From positions 16,947-80,946 of the forward strand of contig CAYQTE010000018.1 in assembly GCA_964420285.1 (NCBI GenBank): a DNA stretch of 64,000 bases. Reading direction: 5' to 3'. The stretch is from CAYQTE01 sp964420285. Lineage in GTDB: Bacteria; Planctomycetota; Phycisphaerae; Tepidisphaerales; Tepidisphaeraceae. The notes below the pieces were generated by a model. The model had not been told where the DNA came from and searched no databases. It saw only the letters and a program-made list of their open reading frames with translations. The position numbers and the translations under genes are program-made. Of this stretch, positions 53,257 to 61,866 are shown in pieces; the stretch's first letter is position 1, and each line of letters begins with the position of its first letter.

Positions 53257-54768
53257 CTATTTCTTCCATGCTTTCGCCTTGAAGTCGGCCAATGCGGCCT
53301 TGAGTTGGGCCTCGAGATCAGAACTCAGTTCGCGCTTCTGGGCCAGTCCGCTTCGCAATGCCGGGGCCGCCGAATCCACGTACGCCAAAAACGCGTTCTG
53401 GAACTCCTGGACGCGGGCGAGGGGCACATCGTCCAGGAAACCCTGCGTGCCGGCGTAGACGGCCATGACTTCCTGCTCGAACGCCATTGGCCGGAACTGC
53501 GGCTGCTTGAGCAACTCGACCAGCCGGGCGCCGCGATCCAGACGGGCCTGCGTGTCTTTGTCCAGTTCGGTGCCAAGTTGAGAGAAAGCTTCAAGTTCAC
53601 GATAAGCGGCCAGGTCGAGTCGAAGCGACCCGGCCACTTTCTTCATGGCCTTGGTCTGGGCATTGCCTCCCACGCGCGAGACGCTGATGCCGACGTTGAT
53701 GGCCGGCCGCACGCCCGCAAAAAAGAGGTCGGGTTCGAGGTATATCTGCCCATCGGTGATGCTGATGACGTTGGTGGGGATATAGGCGGAAACTTCGCCC
53801 TCCTGGGTTTCGATGATGGGCAGTGCAGTGAGGCTGCCGCCGCCGTGGGCGTCGGACAGCTTGACGGCGCGTTCCAGAAGGCGGCTATGGAGATAGAAGA
53901 CGTCGCCGGGATAGGCTTCACGGCCGGGCGGACGGCGGAGCAGCAGTGAAAGCTGGCGATAGGCGGCGGCCTGCTTGGTCAGGTCGTCGTAGACGCAGAG
54001 GGTGGCCTGGCCCTTCCACATGAAGTATTCGGCCATGGCGCAGCCGGCATAGGGGGCGATGTATTGAAGCGGTGCGGGATCGGAGGCGGTGGCGACGACG
54101 ACGGTGGTGAAATCCATCGCCCCGTGATGGCGGAGAGTCTCAACGACCTGCGCGACGGATGATTCCTTCTGGCCGATCGCGATGTAGAAGCATTTTACGC
54201 CGGTCCCTTTCTGGTTTATGATCGTGTCCAGGGCGATGGCGGTCTTGCCGGTCTTGCGGTCGCCGATGATGAGTTCGCGCTGACCGCGGCCGATGGGGAT
54301 CATCGAGTCGATCGCCTTGATGCCGGTCTGGAGGGGTTCCTTGACGGGCTGGCGTTCGGCGATGCCGGGGGCGACGATGTCGAGCTTGCGGGTTTCGCGC
54401 AGGGGGATGACCGGCCCGCCGTCGATGGCGACGCCCAGGGGCGTGACAACCCGACCGACGACGGCCTCGCCGACGGGGACTTCGAGCAACCGCCCGGTGC
54501 TCTTGACGCTCTCGCCTTCCATGATGCCCAGGTTATCGCCGAAGATGACGGCGCCGATGGAATCTTCCTCAAGATTAAAGACCTGGCCCATGACGCCGGA
54601 TTGAAATTCGAGCAACTCGCCGCTCATGGCATTGCGCAGGCCGTACACGCGGGCGATGCCGTCGCCGACCTCGATGACCGTGCCGACTTCGTTGACCTGA
54701 AGCTGCTGGGAATAACCGGCGATCTCTCGCTTGAGAACGCTTGTGATTTCCGCGACGTTGATGGCCAT
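53257..54768 (-). CDS. atpA: ATP synthase F1 subunit alpha
   Basis: 503 residues, the normal length. GDRKTGKTA near residue 170 is the P-loop of the non-catalytic nucleotide site, and VGRVVTPLGVAIDG, ISITDGQIYLEPDLFFAGVRPAINVGISVSRVG and the helical C-terminus are characteristic. It is the last gene of the operon in this window. The usual next genes atpG, atpD and atpC are absent; a terminator and a kinase gene follow. Confidence 0.97.
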   Translation of the reverse strand: MAINVAEITSVLKREIAGYSQQLQVNEVGTVIEVGDGIARVYGLRNAMSGELLEFQSGVMGQVFNLEEDSIGAVIFGDNLGIMEGESVKSTGRLLEVPVGEAVVGRVVTPLGVAIDGGPVIPLRETRKLDIVAPGIAERQPVKEPLQTGIKAIDSMIPIGRGQRELIIGDRKTGKTAIALDTIINQKGTGVKCFYIAIGQKESSVAQVVETLRHHGAMDFTTVVVATASDPAPLQYIAPYAGCAMAEYFMWKGQATLCVYDDLTKQAAAYRQLSLLLRRPPGREAYPGDVFYLHSRLLERAVKLSDAHGGGSLTALPIIETQEGEVSAYIPTNVISITDGQIYLEPDLFFAGVRPAINVGISVSRVGGNAQTKAMKKVAGSLRLDLAAYRELEAFSQLGTELDKDTQARLDRGARLVELLKQPQFRPMAFEQEVMAVYAGTQGFLDDVPLARVQEFQNAFLAYVDSAAPALRSGLAQKRELSSDLEAQLKAALADFKAKAWKK

Positions 54769-54806
54769 TACTTAGACTCCGGATTGGAAAATAGTGTGTG
54801 CGATAG

Positions 54807-55367
54807 TCAATGCGGCGCCGCCGCGAGCATGCGCTGGCGAACCAGTTGCAATTGGGATCGAATACTTCCGTCGATCAGCTTATCCTGCACGCGCAGGACG
54901 ATGCCGCCGATGATCGAATCGTCTGTGGATTGATGGAGGACGGCCGTTTTGTTCAGTGCCCGGCCGATGCCGGCCTGAACGCTGGCCAGTTGCTGCGGTT
55001 CCAGTTCGCGGGCCACGGTGATGTCGACGTCGATAAACCCCTGCTCGGCGCGGAGGAGATCGTCAAACGCATCGGCGACGGCCGGCAGCACATCCAACCG
55101 CATTTTCTCCGCCAGATACAGCATCGCGTCCAGAAGCAGTGGAGTGATCTTTCCCTCGAAAACTCGCTTGAGCATCGCCTGCCGTTCGGTGGTGCCGATG
55201 GCCGGGTCGGCCAGTACATCTCGAAGCTGCGGCACGTTATCGCCAAGCTGGCGAATCTGCTTCAGTTCCTCGGCGACGTTGGCGACCTGGTTGTGTTCGT
55301 GCGCCAGTTCGAGAATCGCCCGGGCGTAGCTGACGGCCAGCGGAGATTGGTGGTTGTCATTATGCAT
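54807..55367 (-). CDS. atpH: ATP synthase F1 subunit delta
   Basis: 186 residues, typical for delta, which joins F1 to the peripheral stalk. Landmarks are LAVSYARAILELAHEHN, LRDVLADPAIGTTERQAMLKRVFEG and the C-terminal IIGGIVLRVQDKLIDGSIRSQLQLVRQRML. It lies 12 bp after atpF and 38 bp before atpA. Confidence 0.95.
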   Translation of the reverse strand: MHNDNHQSPLAVSYARAILELAHEHNQVANVAEELKQIRQLGDNVPQLRDVLADPAIGTTERQAMLKRVFEGKITPLLLDAMLYLAEKMRLDVLPAVADAFDDLLRAEQGFIDVDITVARELEPQQLASVQAGIGRALNKTAVLHQSTDDSIIGGIVLRVQDKLIDGSIRSQLQLVRQRMLAAAPH

Positions 55368-55379
55368 GGCTGTGGTGTC

Positions 55380-55979
55380 TCAGGCTCCGGCCTTTTGAAA
55401 TTCCGCGACGCCCTGATCGACCAGATCGCGGTAGTCGCCGGGGTTAAGCTGGCGACGGAGAATCTTTTCGGCGACGCTGGTGGCCAGATCGGCCGTGGCC
55501 GCGTACACCTCGGTAAGAGCGGCGTTCTTCGCGGCTTCGATTTCGCTGGTGGCGCGTTCCTTGATGTCCTCGGCCTCCGATTGAGCCGCAATGCGGATGT
55601 TCATCGCGATTTTCTCGGCATCGGTCCGCGCGCCGTCAATGATCTGGCGTACCTTCTCCTGCGCCCCGGCCAATTGGGCGTTGTAATCCGCCAGCACCTT
55701 CTCGGCCGCCTTGCGCGTGGCTTCGGCGCGCTCGATATCCTTGCGGATTCCCTCTTCGCGGGCCTGCAAGCCTTTGAGAATCGGACCCCAGGCGAATTTG
55801 CCCAGGACGGCCAACAGACAGCAGAAGATCACGATCGTCGTGACGGAGGTGATTATCTCGGCCGGGCCCAGGTGCGTGGGGATCATCTGAGGTCCGGATT
55901 CATCGGCGGCCAGGGCGCTGGTCACGCACGGCCCGGCCAGAATGAGCAATCCCGCAAAGAAAAGGCACAAACGCTTCAT
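55380..55979 (-). CDS. atpF: ATP synthase F0 subunit b with signal peptide
   Basis: 199 residues. It opens with MKRLCLFFAGLLILAG and ALAADE, a cleavable-looking signal peptide, before the usual membrane helix (TSVTTIVIFCCLLAVLGKFAWGPILKGL). A long charged coiled coil (EEGIRKDIERAEATRKAAEKVLADY) follows and forms the stalk. The ATG at 55979 has AGGAG just upstream. The signal peptide on b matches the one on c in this operon and is a feature I associate with planctomycetes. Confidence 0.93.
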   Translation of the reverse strand: MKRLCLFFAGLLILAGPCVTSALAADESGPQMIPTHLGPAEIITSVTTIVIFCCLLAVLGKFAWGPILKGLQAREEGIRKDIERAEATRKAAEKVLADYNAQLAGAQEKVRQIIDGARTDAEKIAMNIRIAAQSEAEDIKERATSEIEAAKNAALTEVYAATADLATSVAEKILRRQLNPGDYRDLVDQGVAEFQKAGA

Positions 55980-56063
55980 GATCGGCTCCTGATACCAGGG
56001 AGGCATTCGACGCAAAAGCCGCTCGGCCGGCGGCAAACCGGCCGGGCGGGGTATTTTCGCAAT

Positions 56064-56399
56064 CTAGCTCTTCAGGACGCCCATCAGGGCGACGACGACT
56101 GCAAACAGCGAAATGCCTTCAATGAGGGCGGCGCTGATAATCATGGTGGTGAAGATTCGGCCGCCGGCTTCAGGCTGGCGGGCGATGGACTCAACCGCGT
56201 GGCTGCCGATGGCGCCGATGCCCTTGCCCGCGCCAATGACGACCAGACCCGCGCCGATAGCTGCGCCCAGGTGCGCGGTGTAAGCGACCGGCGGGAAGAA
56301 ATACGAGCCGGCCGTCGGTGCGGCGGTATCCGCGGCCAGCGCCGACACGGCCGGCAGGGCCAGCATGGCCAGGCCGAAAAGAAACACGATCTTACGCAT
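56064..56399 (-). CDS. atpE: ATP synthase F0 subunit c with signal peptide
   Basis: 111 residues, longer than the usual 70-80 because of an N-terminal signal peptide (MRKIVFLFGLAMLALPAVSALA). The two membrane helices carry VVIGAGKGIGAIGSHAVESIARQPE and IISAALIEGISLFAVVVALM. The Glu in ALIEG is the ion-binding residue; the Gln and Ser that mark sodium-type rings are missing, so a proton ring is inferred. The start is the ATG at 56399, with GGAG upstream. The 141-bp gap before it (from atpB) shows no gene. Confidence 0.93.
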   Translation of the reverse strand: MRKIVFLFGLAMLALPAVSALAADTAAPTAGSYFFPPVAYTAHLGAAIGAGLVVIGAGKGIGAIGSHAVESIARQPEAGGRIFTTMIISAALIEGISLFAVVVALMGVLKS

Positions 56400-56540
56400 G
56401 ACACGATCTCCAAAGCCCACATAGGGTTGGGCCAGCACCCCGGCCCGCGAGTCGGCCTTCTACATGCCACACGGGCCACAAGACCCGTCAAAGGACCGCC
56501 GCTCTCGCCCGCGGGGGTCATGGATTTTTTCGTCGGTCGC

Positions 56541-57530
56541 TCAGCCGGCCATGTGAGCACCGGCTTGTCGGGGAGCGTCGGGAATCTGTTCGCCGTCCGT
56601 AAGATCGCCGCCGCCGACCGCTTCGTGATCTTCGTTGTGATGCCCGCCTTCGCCGGGCTTGTGCTCGTGCTCATGGACCACCAGAAGGCCGATGAACAGG
56701 CACGTCAGCAGCGTAAAGATATACGCCTGCAGGAACGCGACAAAGGTCTCCAGGCACATGATGGCGGTCGAACCGAGTACGATCGCGACGGACAAGGCCG
56801 TTCCGCCGCCGCGCCCCAGGCTCTCAAAGCCCGTGGCCACGAATCCAATCAGCACCGCCAGCAGGATATGGCCTGCGCTCATGTTGGCGAAAAGACGAAT
56901 CGCCAGCGCGAACGGTTTGACCAGCATGCCGATGAATTCGACCGGGATCATGACCCATGCCATATACCAGGGCGCGCCGCCGAGGAAGTGCTTGAGATAA
57001 TTCGACAGGCCGTTGGCGCGAATGCCGCTGATCTGCATCACAATGAAGGCAATAATTGCCAGCGAACCGGTCACGCAGAGATTGGAAGTGGCGGTTCCCC
57101 CCAGCGGAAAGCGTGGCGCACCATTGGGCAGTGTTCCATGCCAGAAGAATGCGGTTAGCGCGGATAGCGGCAGCAGCCCCAGAATGTTGTTGGTCAGGAT
57201 GAAGAAGAACGTCGTCCAAAGGTAGGGCATGAAGCGGTCGGTCTCTGCGCCCAGCACCGGGCGGCAGACATCCTCGCGAAGGTACACGATGATCGCCTCG
57301 ACCAGATTACGCCCGCCGGTGGCGACCTGCTTGCCATCGCGGTAGACCCTGGCCATCCACGGAAAGACCAACAACATGATGACCGCGGCGGTCGCCATCA
57401 GGATCATGTGATTGGTGATGATCGGCGTGTTGTGCCAGAAGAACTGGGGATGATCGACCACATGGTCGATGGGGCTTTCCTCGGCCAGGATAGGTGCAAG
57501 AGAATAATACATAGCAGGCGTCATTTGCAT
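56541..57530 (-). CDS. atpB: ATP synthase F0 subunit a
   Basis: 329 residues with five to six membrane spans. The key proton-path arginine is in LAIRLFANMSAGHILL near residue 220. PFFWHNTPI-type and FFFILTNNILGLLPL segments also match the family. The C-terminus adds a His/Glu/Gly-rich tail of about 45 residues (HEHEHKPGEGGHHNEDH) not needed for function. It is third in the operon, 48 bp after the atpI-like gene. Confidence 0.95.
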   Translation of the reverse strand: MQMTPAMYYSLAPILAEESPIDHVVDHPQFFWHNTPIITNHMILMATAAVIMLLVFPWMARVYRDGKQVATGGRNLVEAIIVYLREDVCRPVLGAETDRFMPYLWTTFFFILTNNILGLLPLSALTAFFWHGTLPNGAPRFPLGGTATSNLCVTGSLAIIAFIVMQISGIRANGLSNYLKHFLGGAPWYMAWVMIPVEFIGMLVKPFALAIRLFANMSAGHILLAVLIGFVATGFESLGRGGGTALSVAIVLGSTAIMCLETFVAFLQAYIFTLLTCLFIGLLVVHEHEHKPGEGGHHNEDHEAVGGGDLTDGEQIPDAPRQAGAHMAG

Positions 57531-57578
57531 CGGGCGACCACCGGCCGTCCGGTTTTCAGCACACGGTTCAATTTCGTC

Positions 57579-58025
57579 TCACGCCGTCCGATCCCAAAGT
57601 ACCAGGGCCAGAACGAGCAATTCGACGACCAGCAGGGCGGCGTAATAGATCATCACCAAGATGATCGTGTGTACGACGGGCACCTGCCCGACATACGCCG
57701 CCACGAGGATTCCCACCACCACGCCGACGACCCGCACGGCCGCCGATATGAAATATCCGACGACCGCCACCATCAGTCCGCGCTGCACGCACGCCGCCAC
57801 CGGAATAGTCGATGCGATCGCCACGATCGCCGCGATCTCGCTGGCGGCCTTGAACGCCGGCCAGTCCGGCCGGCCCGATCGGGCCACCACCAACGCCATC
57901 AACAACCCGGCTGCGATCGTCACGCCGACAGCCGATGCCGACAAGGCAAGGGCGGCGTGCCGACACAGCCACGACCGCACCGGCGGCAAGACCGTAGTTG
58001 CGGTGTGGGCGGCATGGTCGGCCAT
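57579..58025 (-). CDS. atpI: AtpI-like membrane protein
   Basis: 148 residues with four membrane spans (ALALSASAVGVTIAAGLLMALVV, IVAIASTIPVAACV, VVGYFISAAVRVVGVVVGILVAA and the last IILVMIYYAALLVVELLVLAL). Its position between atpZ and atpB is that of the assembly protein AtpI (Uncl), which helps c-ring formation. Sequence similarity to textbook AtpI is weak, so the call rests mostly on position. The frame upstream of the ATG at 58025 is an Arg-rich shadow and is not included. Confidence 0.65.
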   Translation of the reverse strand: MADHAAHTATTVLPPVRSWLCRHAALALSASAVGVTIAAGLLMALVVARSGRPDWPAFKAASEIAAIVAIASTIPVAACVQRGLMVAVVGYFISAAVRVVGVVVGILVAAYVGQVPVVHTIILVMIYYAALLVVELLVLALVLWDRTA

Positions 58026-58081
58026 CGCGGGCTCACATTGCTCGATCAATCCGGCTCCACAATCGCATGAACCAGTCGCAC

Positions 58082-58402
58082 CTAGCGAAACATGCCTTTC
58101 GCCGCCTGCATCAACAGCCACAACCCGGCGCCGAATCCGATCAATCCGCCGACCAGCATGAGCCACGGCCCGCTGCCCAAAAGCCGATCGAGCCACCATC
58201 CGGCCGCGCCGCAGACCAGCACGGCCACGATGAACTCCAGCCCAATGCCCGATAGCCGATACCAACTCGACAAATCCGGTTCGCCCGCAGACGAATCCCG
58301 CGGCGACGGGCGGTTCGGGTCCGACGGTTCCGTCTCCGACGGTCGGTCCGGCGGTTTAACCATAAAAACAGACCAATCGGGGGAGAATTGCAGCGGCGAC
58401 AT
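58082..58402 (-). CDS. atpZ: AtpZ/AtpI-type small membrane protein
   Basis: 106 residues. The C-terminal half has two membrane spans in the AtpZ pattern: LSGIGLEFIVAVLVCGAAGWWLDRLLGSGPWLMLVGGLIGFGAGLWLL shows G.E.......G.W.D....... P....G...G...G. The N-terminal half is Pro/Ser/Asp-rich and disordered. The ATG at 58402 has AAAGG about 5 bp before it; an ATG at 58363 is the alternative. It is the first gene of the ATP synthase operon and may help assembly or magnesium uptake. Confidence 0.75.
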   Translation of the reverse strand: MSPLQFSPDWSVFMVKPPDRPSETEPSDPNRPSPRDSSAGEPDLSSWYRLSGIGLEFIVAVLVCGAAGWWLDRLLGSGPWLMLVGGLIGFGAGLWLLMQAAKGMFR

Positions 58403-58506
58403 CGTGCCTTTTGGCACACGCCAAGCCGCAACCTCCCGCACCGTATTTTGCGGGCGGTAGATTAGTGAACCGGGGTACGCGGGTCAAGGCGGGAGGCGGC
58501 CGCAAC

Positions 58507-58605
58507 ATGACAGGGTGACAAGGTGACAAGGTGACAGGGTGACTGCGAGAAAGTAGGTCCGTCGATTTGTCACCTTGTCACCCTGTCACCAAGTCACCTT
58601 GTCAT
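58507..58605. repeat. Long imperfect hairpin of tandem GTGACAAGGT-type units
   Basis: A 37-bp left arm (58507-58543) built of near-identical 10-bp units (GTGACAAGGT, GTGACAGGGT) and a 37-bp right arm (58569-58605) pair in inverted orientation around a 25-bp loop, with four or five mismatches or wobbles. The right arm contains the dapB stop codon, so the last codons of dapB are part of the hairpin. It lies in the gap between dapB and atpZ and may act as a transcription barrier or mRNA end. Confidence 0.85.
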
Positions 58606-59393
58606 TTCAGCCCCAGCACATCGGCGATCCCATACCTCCCCGGCTTCTGATCCGCCAACCAGCGGGCCGCTCTGAGGGCGCCTTGCGCAAACGTGTCGCG
58701 CGTCGTTGCCGCGTGCGTGAATTCCAGCCGCTCGCCGATGGCGGCGAAGTGGATGCTGTGGCGTCCGACCTCGTCGCCCAGACGCAGGGCGTGCATGCCG
58801 ATCTGGCCCGGCTTGCGCGGGACATCGGCGCCGTGACGGTCGTATTGGAGTTGCGCGGCGGATTTGCAAGTTGCCTTGAGGATCGACTGCGCGATGGCCA
58901 TCGCCGTGCCGCTGGGGGCGTCCTTCTTGAAACGGTGATGCGATTCCGTGATCTCAATGTCGTAGTCATCGCCCAATGCCTTGGCCACATCCGCGACGAT
59001 CTTGGTCAGCAGCGCGATACCCAGGCTCATGTTCGCCGCCTGCAAGACCGGAATGCTCTCGGCCGCCACGTCGATCGCCGCGTGGTCCTTGTCCGCCAGT
59101 CCGGTCGTCCCGATCAACATGGCGATCTTGCGGTCGCGGCACGTCTTGAGCCAGTGTCGCATCGACGGCGGGGTGGTGAAGTCGATAAGCACATCCGGCG
59201 TCGGCCGCAGATCGAATGTGATCGGAAGCCCGATCGGCCCGATCCCGGCGATCTCGCCCGCGTCCTGGGACAACGACGGATAATCCGGCCGCTCAATGGC
59301 GCCGACGATCTTAAACTGGCCGCCCTGGCTGGCCAATGCGATCAGTCGCTGGCCCATACGTCCGGCGGCCCCGGTGATGGCGATCTTGGTCAT
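58602..59393 (-). CDS. dapB: 4-hydroxy-tetrahydrodipicolinate reductase
   Basis: 263 residues. NAD(P)-binding TGAAGRMGQRL at the start, a late IDFTTPPSM and GTTGL, then the catalytic loop ESHHRFKKDAPSGTA with the His and Lys of the family and the GEVGRHSIHF-type (DEVGRHSIHFA) strand. It makes a precursor of lysine and diaminopimelate for the cell wall. It overlaps thrC by 4 bp (ATGA). Its stop codon lies in the long hairpin of 58507-58605. Confidence 0.96.
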   Translation of the reverse strand: MTKIAITGAAGRMGQRLIALASQGGQFKIVGAIERPDYPSLSQDAGEIAGIGPIGLPITFDLRPTPDVLIDFTTPPSMRHWLKTCRDRKIAMLIGTTGLADKDHAAIDVAAESIPVLQAANMSLGIALLTKIVADVAKALGDDYDIEITESHHRFKKDAPSGTAMAIAQSILKATCKSAAQLQYDRHGADVPRKPGQIGMHALRLGDEVGRHSIHFAAIGERLEFTHAATTRDTFAQGALRAARWLADQKPGRYGIADVLGLK

Positions 59394-60865
59394 GACTGGC
59401 CTTTGGAATTGACTCGGCCGGGTGGCAGTTTAGCCTTGGATGGATCGACGCCCAAGGCGCGGATGATGGCGTTCAGATCGTCCGCGACGACGACCGGCTG
59501 ATTGGCCATCCGCCCTCTGGGCTTTTCTCGCGGAGCCACGTCCTGGGCGCTTTTCAGATCGATTCCCGTGTGATAGCGCACAGTGACGTTGGGGTCTTTC
59601 AGTTCATGGCCGGTGAGAATGCACACGACAGTGTCATCGGGCGAAATGATCTTCTCGTCCAGAAGCTGATGCAGTCCGGCCACGCTGGCGGCGCTGGCAG
59701 GCTCGCAACCGAATCCCCACCGGGCCACCATGGCGCGATGTTCCAGTATGTCATCATCACTGGCCTGGCGGACCACGCCGTTCATGATCGACAGCGCCCG
59801 CAGCGCCTTGGGAAGATTGACCGGCCGGGCGATCTCGATGGCGCTGGCCACCGTGTGCGGTTTGTGATGCGATTCGTCCATTGCCGCGTACATCTTCTGC
59901 ACCACGGATACATCGTAGGCGCCGTTTTCCCAGCGCAGTTGCTGGCGGTTGACCAGTTCCGCCAGCGTATTGGCCCCGGCGGCGTTGATGATCGCCAGAC
60001 GCGGGATCTTCTTGATGAGGCCCAGTTCCGCCAGCTCCGCAAACGCCTTGCCGAACGCGGAGCAGTTGCCGAGATTCCCGCCGGGCACGATGACCCAATC
60101 GGGGCTTTGCCAGTCGCGGGCTTCGAGGATGCGGTACATGATGCTCTTCTGGCCCTCGAGCCGGAAGGGATTCACGCTGTTCATCAGGTAAATGCCGAAC
60201 TCGGGCATATCGACGGCGATCTGTCGGATACGGCGGAGGCAATCGTCGAAATCGCCCTCGATCTGCAGCGTCAGCGCCCCGTAATCCAGCGCCTGCGATA
60301 ATTTCCCGACCGCGATTTTCCCCGATCCGATAAACACGATCCCCTGCATCTGCGCCAAGCCCGCAAACATCGCCAGCGATGCGCTGGTGTTGCCCGTCGA
60401 TGCGCACGCCACGCGATGCGCCCCGACCATCTTGGCGTGCGTGAATGCGGCCGTCATCCCGTTGTCCTTGAAGCTGCCGCTGGGATTCAGCCCCTCATAT
60501 TGCAGCAGCAGTTTCCCCGGTTTCATGCCCAGGTAATGGCCCAGCAGATCGGCCGTTTGCAGAGACGTGCGGCCCTCGCCGATGGTGACGATGTCGTTTT
60601 CGGTTCGATAAAACGGCAGCAATTCGCGGAATCGCCAGACCCCGGAAAAATCGAGCCGCCCTTCAAATACGCTGCCCTTGGTGCTCCAGCGATGCTCGAA
60701 GAAGGCCATGCTCTTGGGCACCGGCAGGCGCGACCAGTCGTACTGGATATCCAATAGGCTCCCGCACTTGCTGCAGGCCACCAGCGGCTGGGAAACAGAA
60801 AACGTGGCCCGGCAGGCCGGGTTGATGCACTGCTGAAAAGCGGCCTCGCCGCGTGTGGACGTCAT
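59390..60865 (-). CDS. thrC: Threonine synthase
   Basis: About 491 residues. An N-terminal zinc-ribbon-like segment (CINPAC and CSKCGS) is followed by the PLP-enzyme core: SGVWRF, LNPSGSFKDNGMT with the PLP-binding Lys, ASTGNTSASLAMFAGL, VPGGNLGNCSAFGKAF and a C-terminal CILTGHELKDP. It converts phosphohomoserine to threonine. The start used is the ATG at 60865; the frame is open to 60910. It is coupled to dapB, so two branches of aspartate metabolism are made from one transcript. Confidence 0.93.
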   Translation of the reverse strand: MTSTRGEAAFQQCINPACRATFSVSQPLVACSKCGSLLDIQYDWSRLPVPKSMAFFEHRWSTKGSVFEGRLDFSGVWRFRELLPFYRTENDIVTIGEGRTSLQTADLLGHYLGMKPGKLLLQYEGLNPSGSFKDNGMTAAFTHAKMVGAHRVACASTGNTSASLAMFAGLAQMQGIVFIGSGKIAVGKLSQALDYGALTLQIEGDFDDCLRRIRQIAVDMPEFGIYLMNSVNPFRLEGQKSIMYRILEARDWQSPDWVIVPGGNLGNCSAFGKAFAELAELGLIKKIPRLAIINAAGANTLAELVNRQQLRWENGAYDVSVVQKMYAAMDESHHKPHTVASAIEIARPVNLPKALRALSIMNGVVRQASDDDILEHRAMVARWGFGCEPASAASVAGLHQLLDEKIISPDDTVVCILTGHELKDPNVTVRYHTGIDLKSAQDVAPREKPRGRMANQPVVVADDLNAIIRALGVDPSKAKLPPGRVNSKGQS

Positions 60866-61019
60866 GGCCGACAGGTTAAGCCCAACCCCCCGGAAGGTCA
60901 AAACCGCCAAAGGGTCGTCTGGTCCCGAAAGCGAGAAAATTCGCTCGCCAATCTAGATTACGCGCGCCCATTTACAGCCTGCTTGCCCTCGACGATGCGC
61001 CTCGTCTGAACTGATCGAT

Positions 61020-61562
61020 TCAATTCACACTGGCATCCGGCGGAATTCGCTCCGGATCGACCCACGGCCGCAGCGTCACTTCCGCCACCAGCCTCGACCA
61101 AAGACTCTCCCCGGCGTCAAAAACGCGCACGCGATCCGCCTCCGTCAGCAGCCATGATCCGCCTTCCAATTCCTTCTCGAGCTGCCCGGGCGACCAGCCC
61201 GCGTAGCCGACGAAAAATCGGATCGGTGTCGCCCGATTATGCACCAGTGTTTCGATCTGCGATTTCTCGGCCGTGAAATGAATGCCTTCGGTCACCTCGA
61301 TCTGCGATGCGTCCGGATCGCAATGGACCACCATCAGCGGCCCCTCGCACGGGCCGCCTTCGTGCAGCGGGCCCTCGACCGTGCGCTCCCCTTCCAGCAC
61401 CTGTTCCAGCGCCTCTTTAACCGTGATTTCCAGCGGCCGGTTGACGATCAGCCCCAGCGCCCCATCCTCGCCGTGCTGCACCATCAGCACAATCGCGTGC
61501 GCGAAGTTGGGGTCCAGCAGGCGTGGCGATGCGACCAGGAGCTGTCCCTTGGTATTGTTCAC
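61020..61562 (-). CDS. YqgE/AlgH-family protein
   Basis: About 180 residues with the family run GQLLVASPRLLDPNFAHAIVLMVQH, GALGLIVNRP, EGGPCEGPLMVVH and FVGYAGWSPGQLEKELEGGSWL. The function is uncertain (a possible transcription regulator). A GTG at 61562 (VNNTKGQLL) begins the conserved part; the frame is open back to 61637 but that leader is Arg-rich. It lies 86 bp downstream of the small basic peptide gene. Confidence 0.9.
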   Translation of the reverse strand: MNNTKGQLLVASPRLLDPNFAHAIVLMVQHGEDGALGLIVNRPLEITVKEALEQVLEGERTVEGPLHEGGPCEGPLMVVHCDPDASQIEVTEGIHFTAEKSQIETLVHNRATPIRFFVGYAGWSPGQLEKELEGGSWLLTEADRVRVFDAGESLWSRLVAEVTLRPWVDPERIPPDASVN

Positions 61563-61648
61563 CGCGCCCCTGCCGATCCTTCGTACCGCTGCCCGCGCAA
61601 GCCGGTCCGCCCATGCGGGTCCGGCTTGCAACGGCACGGCCGTTGTGA

Positions 61649-61723
61649 TTATCGCTTGCGCCGATCGCGGCGCGCCTTGCGCTTCTTACTACCGATCTTA
61701 CGCCGTCGCCGTGGCTTGGACAT
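61649..61723 (-). CDS. 24-residue highly basic peptide
   Basis: An ATG at 61723 is preceded by AAGGAGAGG with about 6-8 bp spacing, one of the best ribosome sites in the window, and opens a frame of 24 codons beginning MSKPRRRRKIGSKKRK and ending in RRDRRKR before TAA. Two thirds of the residues are Arg or Lys. It is too short for standard gene calling. Its make-up recalls the small basic ribosome-associated proteins (AURKAIP1/COX24-like or THX-like) of some bacteria, but I cannot assign it firmly. Confidence 0.6.
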   Translation of the reverse strand: MSKPRRRRKIGSKKRKARRDRRKR

Positions 61724-61866
61724 TCAGGCCTCTCCTTCAATTATGAGCCGCTCTCAAAATATCGGCCAGCACGCCGTAAGTCCAGTGTGCCCGCAATCCG
61801 CTCCGGCTTTTCCTGATTGACACCGCCTCCCGCTCGCGCCTAGGGTCGCTCAACAAAAGGAGCTCC

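Noticed and set aside
54810..57158. A long plus-strand open frame opposite atpH, atpF, atpE and atpB
   Set aside because: It crosses four clear ATP synthase genes and their gaps and has Arg/Gly/Asp-rich, motif-free composition.
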